DNA of 64,000 nucleotides from Bacteroidales bacterium (GCA_017561935.1 JAFZBE010000012.1:1-64000), one strand, 5' to 3'. Positions 17,620-27,672 are shown, counted from the stretch's first letter. Notes: generated by a model from the letters alone, not told the origin. Translations and numbers: made by a program.

Positions 17620-17639
17620 TACGCGCGCGTACGCACGTG
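17620..17639 (+). other. 20-nt alternating pyrimidine-purine tract upstream of gyrB
   Basis: TACGCGCGCGTACGCACGTG alternates pyrimidine and purine without a break for 20 bases, mostly CG steps, the pattern that favours left-handed Z-DNA under negative supercoiling. It ends 53 bp before the gyrB ATG in the rpsT-gyrB gap. Confidence 0.6.
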
Positions 17640-17692
17640 AAAGACTTCTTCCGATTATTTGGGAGAAAACTTCAAAAACACAATAATACAAC

Positions 17693-19639
17693 ATGTCACA
17701 GATTGAGAACAACTACGACGCCAGTCACATCCAAGTCCTTGAGGGCCTGGAAGCCGTGCGTAAGCGTCCGGCCATGTATATTGGCGATACCAGTGTAAAG
17801 GGTTTGCATCACCTCGTGAGCGAGGTGGTGGATAACTGTATCGATGAGGCCCTTGCCGGCTATTGCCACAATATTGAGGTCTTTATCCTCCCAGGAAACT
17901 CTATCAAGGTGGTCGATGACGGACGCGGCATCCCTGTGGACATGCATCAGAAGGAGAAGCGTTCGGCACTTGAGGTCGTCATGACCGTGCTGCACGCTGG
18001 AGGTAAGTTCGACAAGAACACTTACAAGGTTTCTGGTGGCCTGCATGGAGTCGGCGTGAGCTGCGTCAATGCATTGTCAGATTCATTTATTGCCGAGGTT
18101 CATCGCCAGGGCCACATCTATCGTCAGGAATATGCTTTTGGCAAGCCCGTGACTGGAGTGGAGATTATTGGCGATGCCGAAGATACTGGTACAACCATCA
18201 TCTTCCATCCGGATGACTCGATCTTCACCGAGACAGTATTCGAATGGGATCGTTTAGCGGAGCGCCTGCGTGACCTCTGCTACCTGAACACGGGTATTCA
18301 CCTCTCACTCACCGACCTTCGTTCGGAGGCCATACAAGCAGATGGCAAGCCTCGTTACCAGATGTTCTATAGCACCGAGGGTTTGAAGGAGTTTGTGAAG
18401 TGGATGGACGAGAACCGTACTCCACTGATTCCTGACATCATTCACCTCATCACTGAAAGCGATGGTGTGCCTGTTGAAGTGGCGTTGACCTACAACACTG
18501 GTTACTCGGAAACCATCCACAGTTTTGTGAACAACATCAACACCTACGAAGGCGGTACACACCTCGATGGTTTTCGCTCGGCACTGGGCGGCGCTTTGAA
18601 GGAGTATGGCAACAAGGAGAAGATGTTCGAGAAGGCCAAACTCGCCAATGATATCAAGGCAGAGGACTTCAAGGAGGGGCTTTCTGCCGTAGTGAGTGTC
18701 AAGGTCGCTGAGCCTCAATTTGAAGGCCAGACCAAAACCAAGCTGGGAAATGTGGAGGTCCGTCCTGCTGTACAGAAGGCAGTTCGCAAGGCGATGGATA
18801 ATTACTTGGAAGAACATCCCGAGCAGGCTCACATTATCATCGAGAAGGTCGTCTTGGCTGCACAGGCACGTATCGCAGCTCGTCAGGCGCGTGAGAACGT
18901 GCAGAAGAAGTCGAAACTCACGGGTGGAGGACTGCCAGGTAAACTGGCCGATTGCTCGAGCAAAAATCCCGAAGAGTGCGAGATCTTTCTTGTCGAGGGT
19001 GATTCGGCAGGCGGAACAGCCAAGTCGGGGCGCAACCGCTTCTATCAGGCCATCCTGCCGCTGCGCGGTAAGATCTTGAACGTCGAGAAGGTTCTTATTC
19101 ACAAGATGCTCGATTCGGAGGAGATACAGAACATGTTCCGCGCCTTTCGCGTGAACTTGCGTGAGGACAAGACGCTCGACGTCGATAATCTTCGTTATCA
19201 CAAGGTCATCATCATGACCGATGCCGATGTCGATGGTGCCCACATTGCTACCCTTATCCTCACTCTTTTCTTCCGCTACATGCGTCCGCTCATTGACGGT
19301 GGGTATGTGTATATTGCTCAGGCTCCCCTTTACCGCTGCACCATCGGCAAGTATGATGAATATTGCTGGGACGATAACGAACGCGATGCCTTCCTGCAGA
19401 ACTATGGACAAGGTAAGGAAGACAGGGTGAAGATCCAGCGATACAAAGGTCTGGGTGAAATGAATGCCGAGCAACTTTGGGATACCACTATGGATCCTGC
19501 ACATCGTCGTCTGGAGCAGGTCAACATCGAAGACGCTATCCAGGCTGATCAGACCTTCTCGCTCTTGATGGGCGAAGAGGTAGCTCCACGACGTGAGTTC
19601 ATCGAGCAGAACGCCACCTACGCCGAGATTGATGCATAA
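17693..19639 (+). CDS. gyrB: DNA gyrase subunit B
   Basis: 648 residues. The ATPase (GHKL) part carries EVVDNCIDEALAG, DDGRGIPV and GGLHGVGVS; the transducer follows; the TOPRIM part has EGDSAGGTAKSGR and MTDADVDGAHI. GyrB powers negative supercoiling with GyrA, which is not in this window. The length matches the family type without the enterobacterial insert. It follows rpsT by 140 bp with no clear terminator between, so the two may share a transcript. Confidence 0.97.
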   Translation: MSQIENNYDASHIQVLEGLEAVRKRPAMYIGDTSVKGLHHLVSEVVDNCIDEALAGYCHNIEVFILPGNSIKVVDDGRGIPVDMHQKEKRSALEVVMTVLHAGGKFDKNTYKVSGGLHGVGVSCVNALSDSFIAEVHRQGHIYRQEYAFGKPVTGVEIIGDAEDTGTTIIFHPDDSIFTETVFEWDRLAERLRDLCYLNTGIHLSLTDLRSEAIQADGKPRYQMFYSTEGLKEFVKWMDENRTPLIPDIIHLITESDGVPVEVALTYNTGYSETIHSFVNNINTYEGGTHLDGFRSALGGALKEYGNKEKMFEKAKLANDIKAEDFKEGLSAVVSVKVAEPQFEGQTKTKLGNVEVRPAVQKAVRKAMDNYLEEHPEQAHIIIEKVVLAAQARIAARQARENVQKKSKLTGGGLPGKLADCSSKNPEECEIFLVEGDSAGGTAKSGRNRFYQAILPLRGKILNVEKVLIHKMLDSEEIQNMFRAFRVNLREDKTLDVDNLRYHKVIIMTDADVDGAHIATLILTLFFRYMRPLIDGGYVYIAQAPLYRCTIGKYDEYCWDDNERDAFLQNYGQGKEDRVKIQRYKGLGEMNAEQLWDTTMDPAHRRLEQVNIEDAIQADQTFSLLMGEEVAPRREFIEQNATYAEIDA

Positions 19640-19685
19640 TCATTGAACAAAAATAGAAATCATAATATTTTAATCAAACCTCAAA

Positions 19686-21035
19686 ATGAATATTACAAAA
19701 AAAGTCGTAGATGACGTGAATATCGTCCTCAGCCTTGATATTGAGAAGGCTGACTACGCAGAAGCAGTTGAGAAGCAAATCAAGGAAACCCGCAAGAAGG
19801 TACAGATGCCTGGTTTCCGTAAGGGTATGGTTCCTGCCAACCTCATCAAGAAGATGTACGGCACACAGATCGTTATCGATGAGGTCAACAAGCTGATCAA
19901 CGACTCGATGTACAAGTATATCGCAGAGAATAACCTCAACGTCCTCGGCGAACCCATGGTGGCCAAGGACCAGAAGCCCGTTGATTTTGCTCACGAGGAG
20001 AACTTCACCGTTAGCTTCGACATTGCTATCGCTCCCGAGTTCACTGTTACCGTTGACAAGAGCGTGAAGGTTCCATATTACAATATCAAGGTTACCGATG
20101 AGATGATCGACAATCAGGTAAAGGGGTATCAAACCCAGTATGGCGAGTATGTCAATGCTGACACCGCTACCCAGGATGACGTCATCAAGGGTGACATTGC
20201 CGAACTTGATGCTGACGGCAACATCAAGGAGGGAGGCATCTTGTACGAGGGAACAACGGTCTATCCTCGTTACATGCACAACGATGAGGAAAAAGCTAGG
20301 TTCGAGGGCGCACAGAAATTCTCGAGCGTGGATTTCAATCCAGCTGCAGCCTATAACAACAATGCCGGCGAACTCTCTTCGCTGCTCGGCAAGAAAAAGG
20401 AAGAGGTTGAAGGTCTCACATCTAACTTCCGTTTCACTATCACCGAGATCAACCACCACGTGCCAGCTGTTCTTAACGAGGAGTTCTTCAAGAAGGTGTT
20501 CGGTGACGAATGCACCACCGAGGAGCAGTTCCGCAAGACTGTTGCCACTCAGATTGCTCTTCAGTATAAGAGCAGCAGCGACTACAAGTTCAGCACCGAT
20601 GTTCGCAAGGCGCTCATTGCCCAGGTGGGTGAACTCAAGTTCCCCGAGACAAGCCTCAAGAAGTGGCTTCTTTCGAAGGACGAGAAGCGCGATGCAAAGA
20701 AGTTGGAAGAGGACTTCCCCAAGATGATGGAGGACCTTACCTGGCAACTTATCGAGGAGAAGATTGTAGCTGCCAACAACATCAATATCACCGACGATGA
20801 CATCAAGGCAGAGGCTCAGGGCCACGTACAGGCACAGATGGCACAGTACGGCTTGACAGATATCCCTGAGGAGTACATGAAGCAATACGCCGAGGATATG
20901 ATTAAAGATGAAAAACAGCGCGGTCAGCTGCGTGATAGCGCCATCACCCGTAAGATCATGAACTATATTGGTAATGCCATCACTCTCGAGCAGAAGGAGG
21001 TTACCATTGATGAGTTCTCGAAACTTCTGGCTTAA
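19686..21035 (+). CDS. tig: Trigger factor chaperone
   Basis: 449 residues. The N-terminal ribosome-binding domain shows the signature GFRKGMVP (43-50). The middle segment, where the prolyl isomerase domain sits (about 150-250), is present but diverged from the enteric form, and the C-terminal helical arms follow. The protein meets nascent chains at the ribosome exit next to L23. It starts 46 bp after gyrB and ends at the hairpin at 21095. Confidence 0.93.
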   Translation: MNITKKVVDDVNIVLSLDIEKADYAEAVEKQIKETRKKVQMPGFRKGMVPANLIKKMYGTQIVIDEVNKLINDSMYKYIAENNLNVLGEPMVAKDQKPVDFAHEENFTVSFDIAIAPEFTVTVDKSVKVPYYNIKVTDEMIDNQVKGYQTQYGEYVNADTATQDDVIKGDIAELDADGNIKEGGILYEGTTVYPRYMHNDEEKARFEGAQKFSSVDFNPAAAYNNNAGELSSLLGKKKEEVEGLTSNFRFTITEINHHVPAVLNEEFFKKVFGDECTTEEQFRKTVATQIALQYKSSSDYKFSTDVRKALIAQVGELKFPETSLKKWLLSKDEKRDAKKLEEDFPKMMEDLTWQLIEEKIVAANNINITDDDIKAEAQGHVQAQMAQYGLTDIPEEYMKQYAEDMIKDEKQRGQLRDSAITRKIMNYIGNAITLEQKEVTIDEFSKLLA

Positions 21036-21094
21036 GAGAGATAGAAACTAAAGTAGCAATGGTAGCTGCAGGAGCTATCTCTTATCGGAAAACA

Positions 21095-21133
21095 AATAAT
21101 CGTGTCAGAGCAATTCGCTCTGACACGATTATT
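21095..21133. terminator. Bidirectional terminator between tig and the helicase gene
   Basis: AATAATCGTGTCAGAGC (21095-21111) and its exact inverse at 21117-21133 form a perfect 17-bp stem with a 5-nt loop between two convergent genes. Confidence 0.92.
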
Positions 21134-21155
21134 TTATTCGTGAGGCGTCGTGCTA

Positions 21156-23597
21156 CTACAGCACCTTGATCTTTGCGAACTTCAATAGAAGGGTTTTGTT
21201 TCCCACATGGTCGAAATTGACTGAGATACGTGCGCTGTCATAACTGCCATCGACAGAGGTAATGGTGCCTTCGCCAAATCGGTCGTGGGCAATACGTGTG
21301 CCCGCCTTCAGAAGCTGGCCATTGTAAGTGATGGTTGCCGTTTCGGAAGGAGTAGAAGTCGTCTTTGGTTTCATGCCTTCGGTATAGGCTCCGTTGGAAC
21401 GTATCGTCTTGCGGATAGGGCCGGACAGGTCGAGAGGAGAGGGTTTCAGTTCGGGCTTCCTTTGTGTTTCGGGAAGTTCAGCAGGATGGTGCCATACGAT
21501 ATTCCGCTTATCAATGGTCGTTGCACCGTTAACTGATGTGCTAAAACTGCTGTGACTTCCGTAATCAAAGCCGAACCTTCCGCCCCCTGCACTGCCGTAA
21601 TCGCGGTTGGAATCATTTCCACCAGTCTGTTGGATAAATTGTCGGTCGATGTCCCTCAGGAAGCGGCTGGGTTTGCATGGTTCGCTCTTGCCGTTGCGAA
21701 AACGTGACTTGGCATAGCTCAGGAAACAATTCTCTTCAGCACGGGTAATGGCTACATAGAGCAGGCGACGCTCCTCTTCTACACCTCCAGGTTCGTTGAG
21801 TGACATTTCGGAAGGCAGAAGATTCTCCTCGATACCTACAATAAAAACATTCTTGAATTCAAGGCCCTTGGCTGAATGGATGGTCATCAGTGAGACATAA
21901 TCGGAGTTCTTGATATCGTCATCCATATCATGACCTTCAGGTTCCATGTCTCCACTTAAGGATACATCGGCCAGGAAATCGACAAGCTTGACTTCGCGGC
22001 CCTCTTCGTTGGCACCCAGTGTAAACGTCTGAATGGCTGAAAGGAGTTCCTGAACATTCTCTCTTCGGCTTATAGCCTCAACAGTATTGTCTTGTGCCAA
22101 GTCGGCCTTGATGCCACTCTCGGTGATGACACGTTCGCACAGCTGATAAGCATTGAGCTGCTCATTCAGTTCCTGGAAGTGCTGGATGAGCGTCGTGAAA
22201 CCGCGTAGCTTTGATGCCGTGCCTTTATTGACATCCAGATTGAATACCTCAGGGTCGGCACACACTTCGAAGAAGGTCTTGCCTGTAGCGACAATGCTTG
22301 CCACTTTGTTGATGGTGGTCTGTCCGATGCCACGGGCCGGGTAGTTGACGATGCGCTTGAATGCTTCTTCATCAGCAGGATTGACGATGAGTCGGAGGTA
22401 ACTGATGATATCTTTTATTTCCTTGCGCTGATAGAACGACAGTCCTCCATAGATGCGGTAGAGGATGTTGCGTTTGCGGAGCGCCTCTTCCAGCGTTCGG
22501 CTCTGCGCATTGGTGCGATAGAGTATGGCGATGTCGCGGTAGTTGTATCCCTGGTCATCGTGGAGCGACTGTACGCGACCCGAAACCTGATAGGATTCCT
22601 CCAGATCGGAATAGGTGCCGGTGAGGATGAGTTTCGAGCCTCGGTCGTTCTCGCTGAAGATGGTCTTGCGTATCTGATCCTTGTTTTTTGCGATGAGTGA
22701 ATTTGCAGCATCCACGATATTCTGAGTCGAACGGTAGTTCTGCTCCAACTTGAAGAGCCGGGTATCGGGGATCTTATGCTGCATATCCAAAATGTTGTGG
22801 ATATTTGCGCCACGGAACGAATAGATTGATTGGGCATCGTCGCCCACTACGCAGAGGTGACCGTGGCGTGCTGCCAATTGCTCGACAATAAGATGCTGGG
22901 CTCGGTTGGTATCCTGGTATTCATCGACGAGCACGTAGGTGAAGTATTGCTGATAGAATTCGAGTACATCGGGATGGTCACGGAATAGGATATTGGTATA
23001 GACCAGCAGGTCATCGAAGTCCATCGCTCCTGCTTGAAAACACCGGTTCCAGTAGTTCTGATAGATAAGGTGCAGTTGGGGACGTCGTGATCGCGCGTCG
23101 TAGGTGAGGAGTTCCTTGTTGGCACTGTACATGCCTGGTGTGATCAGGTTGTTCTTTGCATTCGATATTTGTGCCTGTATGGAATTGGGCTTGTAGATTT
23201 TGTCATCAAGCTCCATCTCCTTGATGATGGTCTTGATTAATGAACGGGAGTCGGTCTGGTCGTAGATAGTGAAATCGGAACGAAAGCCCAGACGACCCGC
23301 TTCGCGCCGGAGGATACGGCAGAAAAGGGAGTGGAAGGTGCCCATCCAGAGGCGACGGGCGGGTGCTGGACCGACGATTTGCTGTATGCGTTGCTGCATC
23401 TCGGTGGCTGCCTTCTTGGTAAAGGTCAGTGCAATGATATCCTGCGGACGGTACCCGTGCGTCAGCAGATAAGCAATCTTCATGGTCAGCACTCTTGTCT
23501 TGCCCGATCCGGCACCAGCAATTACAAGTTGAGGGCCGTCGCAGTATTCTACGGCGGCCCGTTGGCTTTCATTGAGGGATGATAGGTAATTCTCCAC
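21156..23597 (-). CDS. pcrA: UvrD/PcrA-type superfamily 1 DNA helicase
   Basis: 813 residues. Motif I AGAGSGKT (27-34), motif II VDEYQDTN, motif III GDDAQSIYSFRGA, motif IV LEQNYRST, motif V TIHSAKGLEF and motif VI VAITRAEE are all present. This 3'-5' helicase works in nucleotide-excision and mismatch repair and clears RecA filaments. The C-terminal end carries the small basic domain used by PcrA/UvrD to contact RNA polymerase (TRIAHDRFGEGTI). The name follows the Gram-positive/Bacteroidetes convention; uvrD is equally valid. Confidence 0.93.
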   Translation of the reverse strand: MENYLSSLNESQRAAVEYCDGPQLVIAGAGSGKTRVLTMKIAYLLTHGYRPQDIIALTFTKKAATEMQQRIQQIVGPAPARRLWMGTFHSLFCRILRREAGRLGFRSDFTIYDQTDSRSLIKTIIKEMELDDKIYKPNSIQAQISNAKNNLITPGMYSANKELLTYDARSRRPQLHLIYQNYWNRCFQAGAMDFDDLLVYTNILFRDHPDVLEFYQQYFTYVLVDEYQDTNRAQHLIVEQLAARHGHLCVVGDDAQSIYSFRGANIHNILDMQHKIPDTRLFKLEQNYRSTQNIVDAANSLIAKNKDQIRKTIFSENDRGSKLILTGTYSDLEESYQVSGRVQSLHDDQGYNYRDIAILYRTNAQSRTLEEALRKRNILYRIYGGLSFYQRKEIKDIISYLRLIVNPADEEAFKRIVNYPARGIGQTTINKVASIVATGKTFFEVCADPEVFNLDVNKGTASKLRGFTTLIQHFQELNEQLNAYQLCERVITESGIKADLAQDNTVEAISRRENVQELLSAIQTFTLGANEEGREVKLVDFLADVSLSGDMEPEGHDMDDDIKNSDYVSLMTIHSAKGLEFKNVFIVGIEENLLPSEMSLNEPGGVEEERRLLYVAITRAEENCFLSYAKSRFRNGKSEPCKPSRFLRDIDRQFIQQTGGNDSNRDYGSAGGGRFGFDYGSHSSFSTSVNGATTIDKRNIVWHHPAELPETQRKPELKPSPLDLSGPIRKTIRSNGAYTEGMKPKTTSTPSETATITYNGQLLKAGTRIAHDRFGEGTITSVDGSYDSARISVNFDHVGNKTLLLKFAKIKVL

Positions 23598-23612
23598 TAT
23601 TATTTTTCTTTT

Positions 23613-23662
23613 TCTAGATACTCTAGATTCTCTAGATATTCTAGACGATCTATATTACCTAG
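23613..23662. repeat. 9-bp tandem repeat TCTAGATNN, five units
   Basis: Units start at 23613, 23622, 23631, 23640 and 23649, with a partial copy at 23658. The array fills the gap between the helicase and the porin gene. The same unit recurs inside the GH78 gene at 35608-35649. Confidence 0.85.
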
Positions 23663-23667
23663 TTTTT

Positions 23668-25227
23668 TTAGAATCTATATCCGATGGTCACATCAAAGCT
23701 CTTCTCGCCAAAGTTCACGTCGATGGGCTCAGCAGGAGCGAAGTCACCAGGATAGGCGGCTGCGTGATACTTTGAATAATGATACATGAACGCGGCATCG
23801 ACATACCAGTTAACTCCCGTCCAACCCAGACCACCGGTGATGTAGTATTGGTTGCCGAGTGTCTGGTAGTTAATCTTGGTGGTCTCGTAATAGCATTGGT
23901 TGATATCACCTGCCGCGATGTTGCCATAAAGGGCTTCGTCGGTATAAGGCGAGGTAACGAAAGCATAGCCCAAACGTCCACTCAAATTCTTTGTGATGCG
24001 GTATTCACTCCCCACCTTGAAGGTGTGTTGTGCCTGCAGATAACGATCGATGCAGTCGTTGATGTTATTGAAGTAACTGTCGGTCAAGCCATAGCTGCGG
24101 TTGTGGGAATACTCCATCGTAGTGAAGTCGCGCAAGTCATACTCGAAGCTCAGCAATCCACGGGTGCCAAAAATATAGGCAGCCGAGAACTGGTATTCCC
24201 AAGGAGTGCTGAATTCGTACTTCCAGCTGTCATAATAAGTGCTCCAGTCGGCCACGTGCTCGTCGTCGGTGATCATGGAGCCTTCGTAGTACTCGTCGAT
24301 GGTGGTCCAAGTGGGAGTGTGGAAAGATGCTCCGAGTCGCCAGTTGTCGAAAGGTGACCAGATTACACCAACCTTGAATCCGATACCTGCGCCCTTGAAC
24401 TCCACCTTGTTGTCGTAAGAAATGTAACTTCCATCGTAATCATAGGAGTAGTCTTCATCAAACTCTGTGCGCTGTATGGAGCTATAGTCGGAGATGCTCA
24501 TGGTAGCACCCAAGTAGAAGACGTCGTTGAAGTTGAAGGCACCAGAGATATTGTAGTGATCCAGGCGTGTGTCCTCATTCACAAATAGTCGCTTGTAGGC
24601 CGTGTTCCCCTTCAATGGGTCGATTACGGCGTGTGGGTTGTTGGGATCATCGACAATGGCGTAGATGTCGTATGCCATCATCGAGAGGAAGGGCGCCGTG
24701 GTGCCGGTATTATACCAGTCGAACGCTGTATTTGGCGACAAGGTGCCGCCCAGATAGTTGTTGGCCTGGTTTGTAAGGTATTGGCCGAAGCTGCTACCAC
24801 CATCGATGATGGTGTTATATTTCGAGTTATTATCATATTGACGGTCAATGCTAAGACCGAAATTGAAGTTCACTAGGTTGTCGCTGTTAGGCGTGCGGTA
24901 GGAAAAGATAGCTGCAAGGTTCGAGAGGGCAAAGTTGTTATCTTTGTTCGTAGCCTCCTCTGAACCTTTAGACTTGGTACCTGTGAATCCCCAGTGAGGG
25001 GTAAAGGTCAATACATTGGTGCCACGATAAATTGCCAAGCCAGCAGGGTTGTCGGTGATAACCGTTGGATCGCCACCAAGGGCGCCGAAGGCTCCTGCCA
25101 TGGAACGATAGCGAGCTGTACCATTGATATTTTCAGTGCCAATATGCACGGCATTCGCAATATTTTGTGCATTTGTTGTTGCAGCAACCATGAAAGCGGC
25201 GACTGCCATAATTAAACTGCGTTTCAT
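23668..25227 (-). CDS. OmpP1/FadL-type outer membrane transport protein
   Basis: 519 residues from MKRSLIMAVAAFMVAATTNA, a normal signal peptide; the upstream ATG at 25269 adds a polar stretch. The mature N-terminus (GTARYRSMAGAFGALGGDPTVITDNPAGLAIYRG) has the FadL-family plug pattern of Ala/Asn-Pro-Ala-Gly, and the rest alternates aromatic strands, ending in the barrel-closing IGYRF. Family members take up long-chain fatty acids or aromatic compounds. The ligand is not evident. It follows the Gly-rich gene on the same strand by 99 bp. Confidence 0.85.
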   Translation of the reverse strand: MKRSLIMAVAAFMVAATTNAQNIANAVHIGTENINGTARYRSMAGAFGALGGDPTVITDNPAGLAIYRGTNVLTFTPHWGFTGTKSKGSEEATNKDNNFALSNLAAIFSYRTPNSDNLVNFNFGLSIDRQYDNNSKYNTIIDGGSSFGQYLTNQANNYLGGTLSPNTAFDWYNTGTTAPFLSMMAYDIYAIVDDPNNPHAVIDPLKGNTAYKRLFVNEDTRLDHYNISGAFNFNDVFYLGATMSISDYSSIQRTEFDEDYSYDYDGSYISYDNKVEFKGAGIGFKVGVIWSPFDNWRLGASFHTPTWTTIDEYYEGSMITDDEHVADWSTYYDSWKYEFSTPWEYQFSAAYIFGTRGLLSFEYDLRDFTTMEYSHNRSYGLTDSYFNNINDCIDRYLQAQHTFKVGSEYRITKNLSGRLGYAFVTSPYTDEALYGNIAAGDINQCYYETTKINYQTLGNQYYITGGLGWTGVNWYVDAAFMYHYSKYHAAAYPGDFAPAEPIDVNFGEKSFDVTIGYRF

Positions 25228-25326
25228 ATTTTGGTCGATATTCGATGAGCGATAATATGTATTATTCACGTTGAAGTTCTTGAAGATAGCGGCAACCGGT
25301 TCGGGATTGCCGCTATCGTTTTGTTT

Positions 25327-26565
25327 TTATCGACGTCCGCCGCCACTGTGACCACCGCCACCGCCGCCGCTGTGGCTTCCGCCACCACCGCCGCCGCTGC
25401 TGTGACCACCGCCGCTGCTGCCACCATAGCTTCCGCCACCACCGCCACTGCGTGTGCTGCCACCATTGTAGCCGCCGCTGCTGGATCCGCTATACCCGCC
25501 ACTTCTATAAGTGCCTGAACCTCTACTGCTGGCACCAGAGCTGCCACGAGCTCCGCTGCGGATGCTGCCAACGCCTGTTTGACGCGACGTGGTTCGTCCT
25601 GTGTCGGATTGGCGTACGCCATTGGCGCTGCGACGAGCTCCGCTGTTGTCGAGGCTACGGTTGTTGCGTGTGCCGCCCATTGTTTGGTTGCTGCCAGTGA
25701 CAGGACGAGAGGCTCTTCCGTCTGCGCCCACAGTGCCACGAGCCCCATTGTTATTTCCACGTGTAGCTACGTTAGAGCCGCTGCGTCCGCGATTACCACT
25801 ACGCATGTTGCCGCGCATATTGCTGTTGCGTAGGTTGGCTCCATTGCGACTAGCAAGGCCGGGCTTTGTGTTGATGGATGAAGAACGTGTGCCGTTACGT
25901 CCGCTGTGGAAGCCGTTCCGACTAGGATGTCCTCCAAAGCCATGACCATCGAGGTGAGCATAGTGACCACCCATATTGTTGCGGTAACCACCGCCACCGC
26001 CATACCATCCGGGGCCCCAATAGTGGGGATAAGGACGATAGAATGGTGAGTACCATCCACCATACCATCCGGTGTAGTAGCCATAGTTCCAGCCATACCA
26101 CCAGTTGCCCCAGTGAAAACCGAAGGCGGGAGAGACATACCACCAGGGATCCCAGTAGCAGTAATCCCAGAAATAGGGATCCCAATAGGCTACATCATAC
26201 CACGGATTCCACATCCACCAGTTGAAGTGCGGATTGTGGAAGCGACGGATACGATTGCTGTTATAATACTGCTCTACTACATAGATAGTATCCGGGACGG
26301 TCTTCGGACGTGCCGAAATCATCAGACTGTCGCTTTCCAGAGTTATTTCGGGTGTGGTGTTGAACGAAGAAGATCGACGGTTGTAGGCATCCACATCCCA
26401 ATCGTCGTTGGCCTTGGTGGACCAGACGTCGTTCGAGGTCGATTCGTAAGCCTGCTTGCGGCTGTTCTTACGGCTGTAATAGACGTCGTCCTGGGCCTTG
26501 GTCGTAATTGCTGCAGGTAGTGAGATTAGCACTGCCATAGCAGCTAGAATCAAACGTTTCATCAT
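25327..26565 (-). CDS. Secreted protein with Trp/Tyr-rich and Gly/Ser/Arg-rich low-complexity parts
   Basis: 412 residues; start at 26565 or the next codon. A signal peptide (to about 24) is followed by a polar segment, then an aromatic block at about 118-200 (NPHFNWWMWNPWYDVAYW and similar), and from about 200 to the end a Gly/Ser/Arg/Asn stretch that closes in pure GGGGHSGG-type repeats. No enzyme motif is visible. Such proteins occur in Bacteroidetes as cell-surface components of unknown role; aggregation, adhesion or matrix functions are guesses. It precedes the FadL-type porin. Confidence 0.75.
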   Translation of the reverse strand: MMKRLILAAMAVLISLPAAITTKAQDDVYYSRKNSRKQAYESTSNDVWSTKANDDWDVDAYNRRSSSFNTTPEITLESDSLMISARPKTVPDTIYVVEQYYNSNRIRRFHNPHFNWWMWNPWYDVAYWDPYFWDYCYWDPWWYVSPAFGFHWGNWWYGWNYGYYTGWYGGWYSPFYRPYPHYWGPGWYGGGGGYRNNMGGHYAHLDGHGFGGHPSRNGFHSGRNGTRSSSINTKPGLASRNGANLRNSNMRGNMRSGNRGRSGSNVATRGNNNGARGTVGADGRASRPVTGSNQTMGGTRNNRSLDNSGARRSANGVRQSDTGRTTSRQTGVGSIRSGARGSSGASSRGSGTYRSGGYSGSSSGGYNGGSTRSGGGGGSYGGSSGGGHSSGGGGGGSHSGGGGGGHSGGGRR

Positions 26566-26636
26566 TGCAATCTAGGTTTTAATTTTCAGTGTTTGGACAA
26601 GGAAACCTAATAAAAGTTTAAAAAAACTTTGATTAT

Positions 26637-26671
26637 TTTGGGCCGTGGAAGCAAAAAATATGCTATATTTG
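26637..26671 (+). promoter_or_regulatory. Probable promoter of prmA
   Basis: TATATTTG at 26664-26671 is a good -7 box; the nearest TTTG (26637-26640) is 23 bp away, slightly long. The leader of about 120 nt is AT-rich with TTAAC-type repeats. Confidence 0.5.
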
Positions 26672-26796
26672 CGGCGAAGAAAATGGTTTTAACAAAACAA
26701 GGTTACAATTAACAGTTAATCTTTAACTTTTAACACTTGTTGTCTGGCTGAAACTTGCATCTTCATTTATCATCCTTTGCCAAACATCACGAAATT

Positions 26797-27657
26797 ATGA
26801 ATTATGTAGAAGTCAAATTGATGCCGATGCCGTTTGGAGAAGACACGTGCGATGTCTTGGCTTCCCTCTTGGCCCCGCTGGGCTATGATTCGTTTACAAC
26901 CGAAACTGAAGGGACGGCTTGTCTTAAGGCATATATCCTCGAGAAACAGTTTTCTGACCAGCAGCTCATCGACTTGCTTGCCGATTTGCCTTTGCCCGAT
27001 GTCGAGGTAAGGTGGGAAGCACATCCCATTGAAATGCAGGATTGGAACCAGCAATGGGAACAGAGCCACCAGTTCGAACCTATTGTTGTGAAAGATGAGT
27101 GTTGTGTGCATTCCCCACTTACACCAGCCAGCCAGATGCCATCATGTCAATACGATGTGATTATCAACCCTCGCATGTCGTTCGGCTCGGGTACTCATGA
27201 GACGACGAGTCAACTGCTTGAAGAGATTCTGGAGATTAAACCAAAGGGTAAGGTGTTGGACATGGGTACGGGCACGGGCGTATTGGGTATTCTATGTGCC
27301 CTCGTAGGTGCAGAATATGTACGAGCCATTGAGATTGACGATTGGGCGGCTTCCAATGCAGTTGACAATGTGCTCTACAATGGATTGGCAGGCAAGATGA
27401 AGGTCGATTGTGGTGATGCCTCTTTTCTAACCGAGGGTCCTATTTACGACCTCGTTCTTGCCAACATCAATCGTAACGTGTTGCTTCACGACATGGAGCG
27501 ATATGTCGGTGTTATGCGTCCGGGTGCCATCCTGTTGATGAGTGGTTTCTACGAAACAGATATCCCAGCTATCCGAACTTGCGCCGAACAGCTGGGCCTT
27601 ACTTATCATCATCACCGAAGTCGTCACGACTGGGTGGTGATCAGGTTCAATAAATAG
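26797..27657 (+). CDS. prmA: Ribosomal protein L11 methyltransferase
   Basis: 286 residues from MNYVEVKLMPMP; the ATG at 26755 adds 14 residues not typical of the family. The S-adenosylmethionine site is VLDMGTGTGVLGI (153-165), preceded by the PrmA signature NPRMSFGSGTHETT (124-137), and LANINRNVL carries the product-site Asn. PrmA trimethylates L11 before or after ribosome assembly. It converges on rimM, with 15 bp between the stops and no hairpin. Confidence 0.93.
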   Translation: MNYVEVKLMPMPFGEDTCDVLASLLAPLGYDSFTTETEGTACLKAYILEKQFSDQQLIDLLADLPLPDVEVRWEAHPIEMQDWNQQWEQSHQFEPIVVKDECCVHSPLTPASQMPSCQYDVIINPRMSFGSGTHETTSQLLEEILEIKPKGKVLDMGTGTGVLGILCALVGAEYVRAIEIDDWAASNAVDNVLYNGLAGKMKVDCGDASFLTEGPIYDLVLANINRNVLLHDMERYVGVMRPGAILLMSGFYETDIPAIRTCAEQLGLTYHHHRSRHDWVVIRFNK

Positions 27658-27672
27658 TATTAATGTATCAAT

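Noticed and set aside
18305..19504. 399-residue frame opposite gyrB
   Set aside because: It lies wholly inside gyrB and has no recognisable motif.
19674..20885. 403-residue frame opposite tig
   Set aside because: It is antisense to trigger factor with no motif or promoter.
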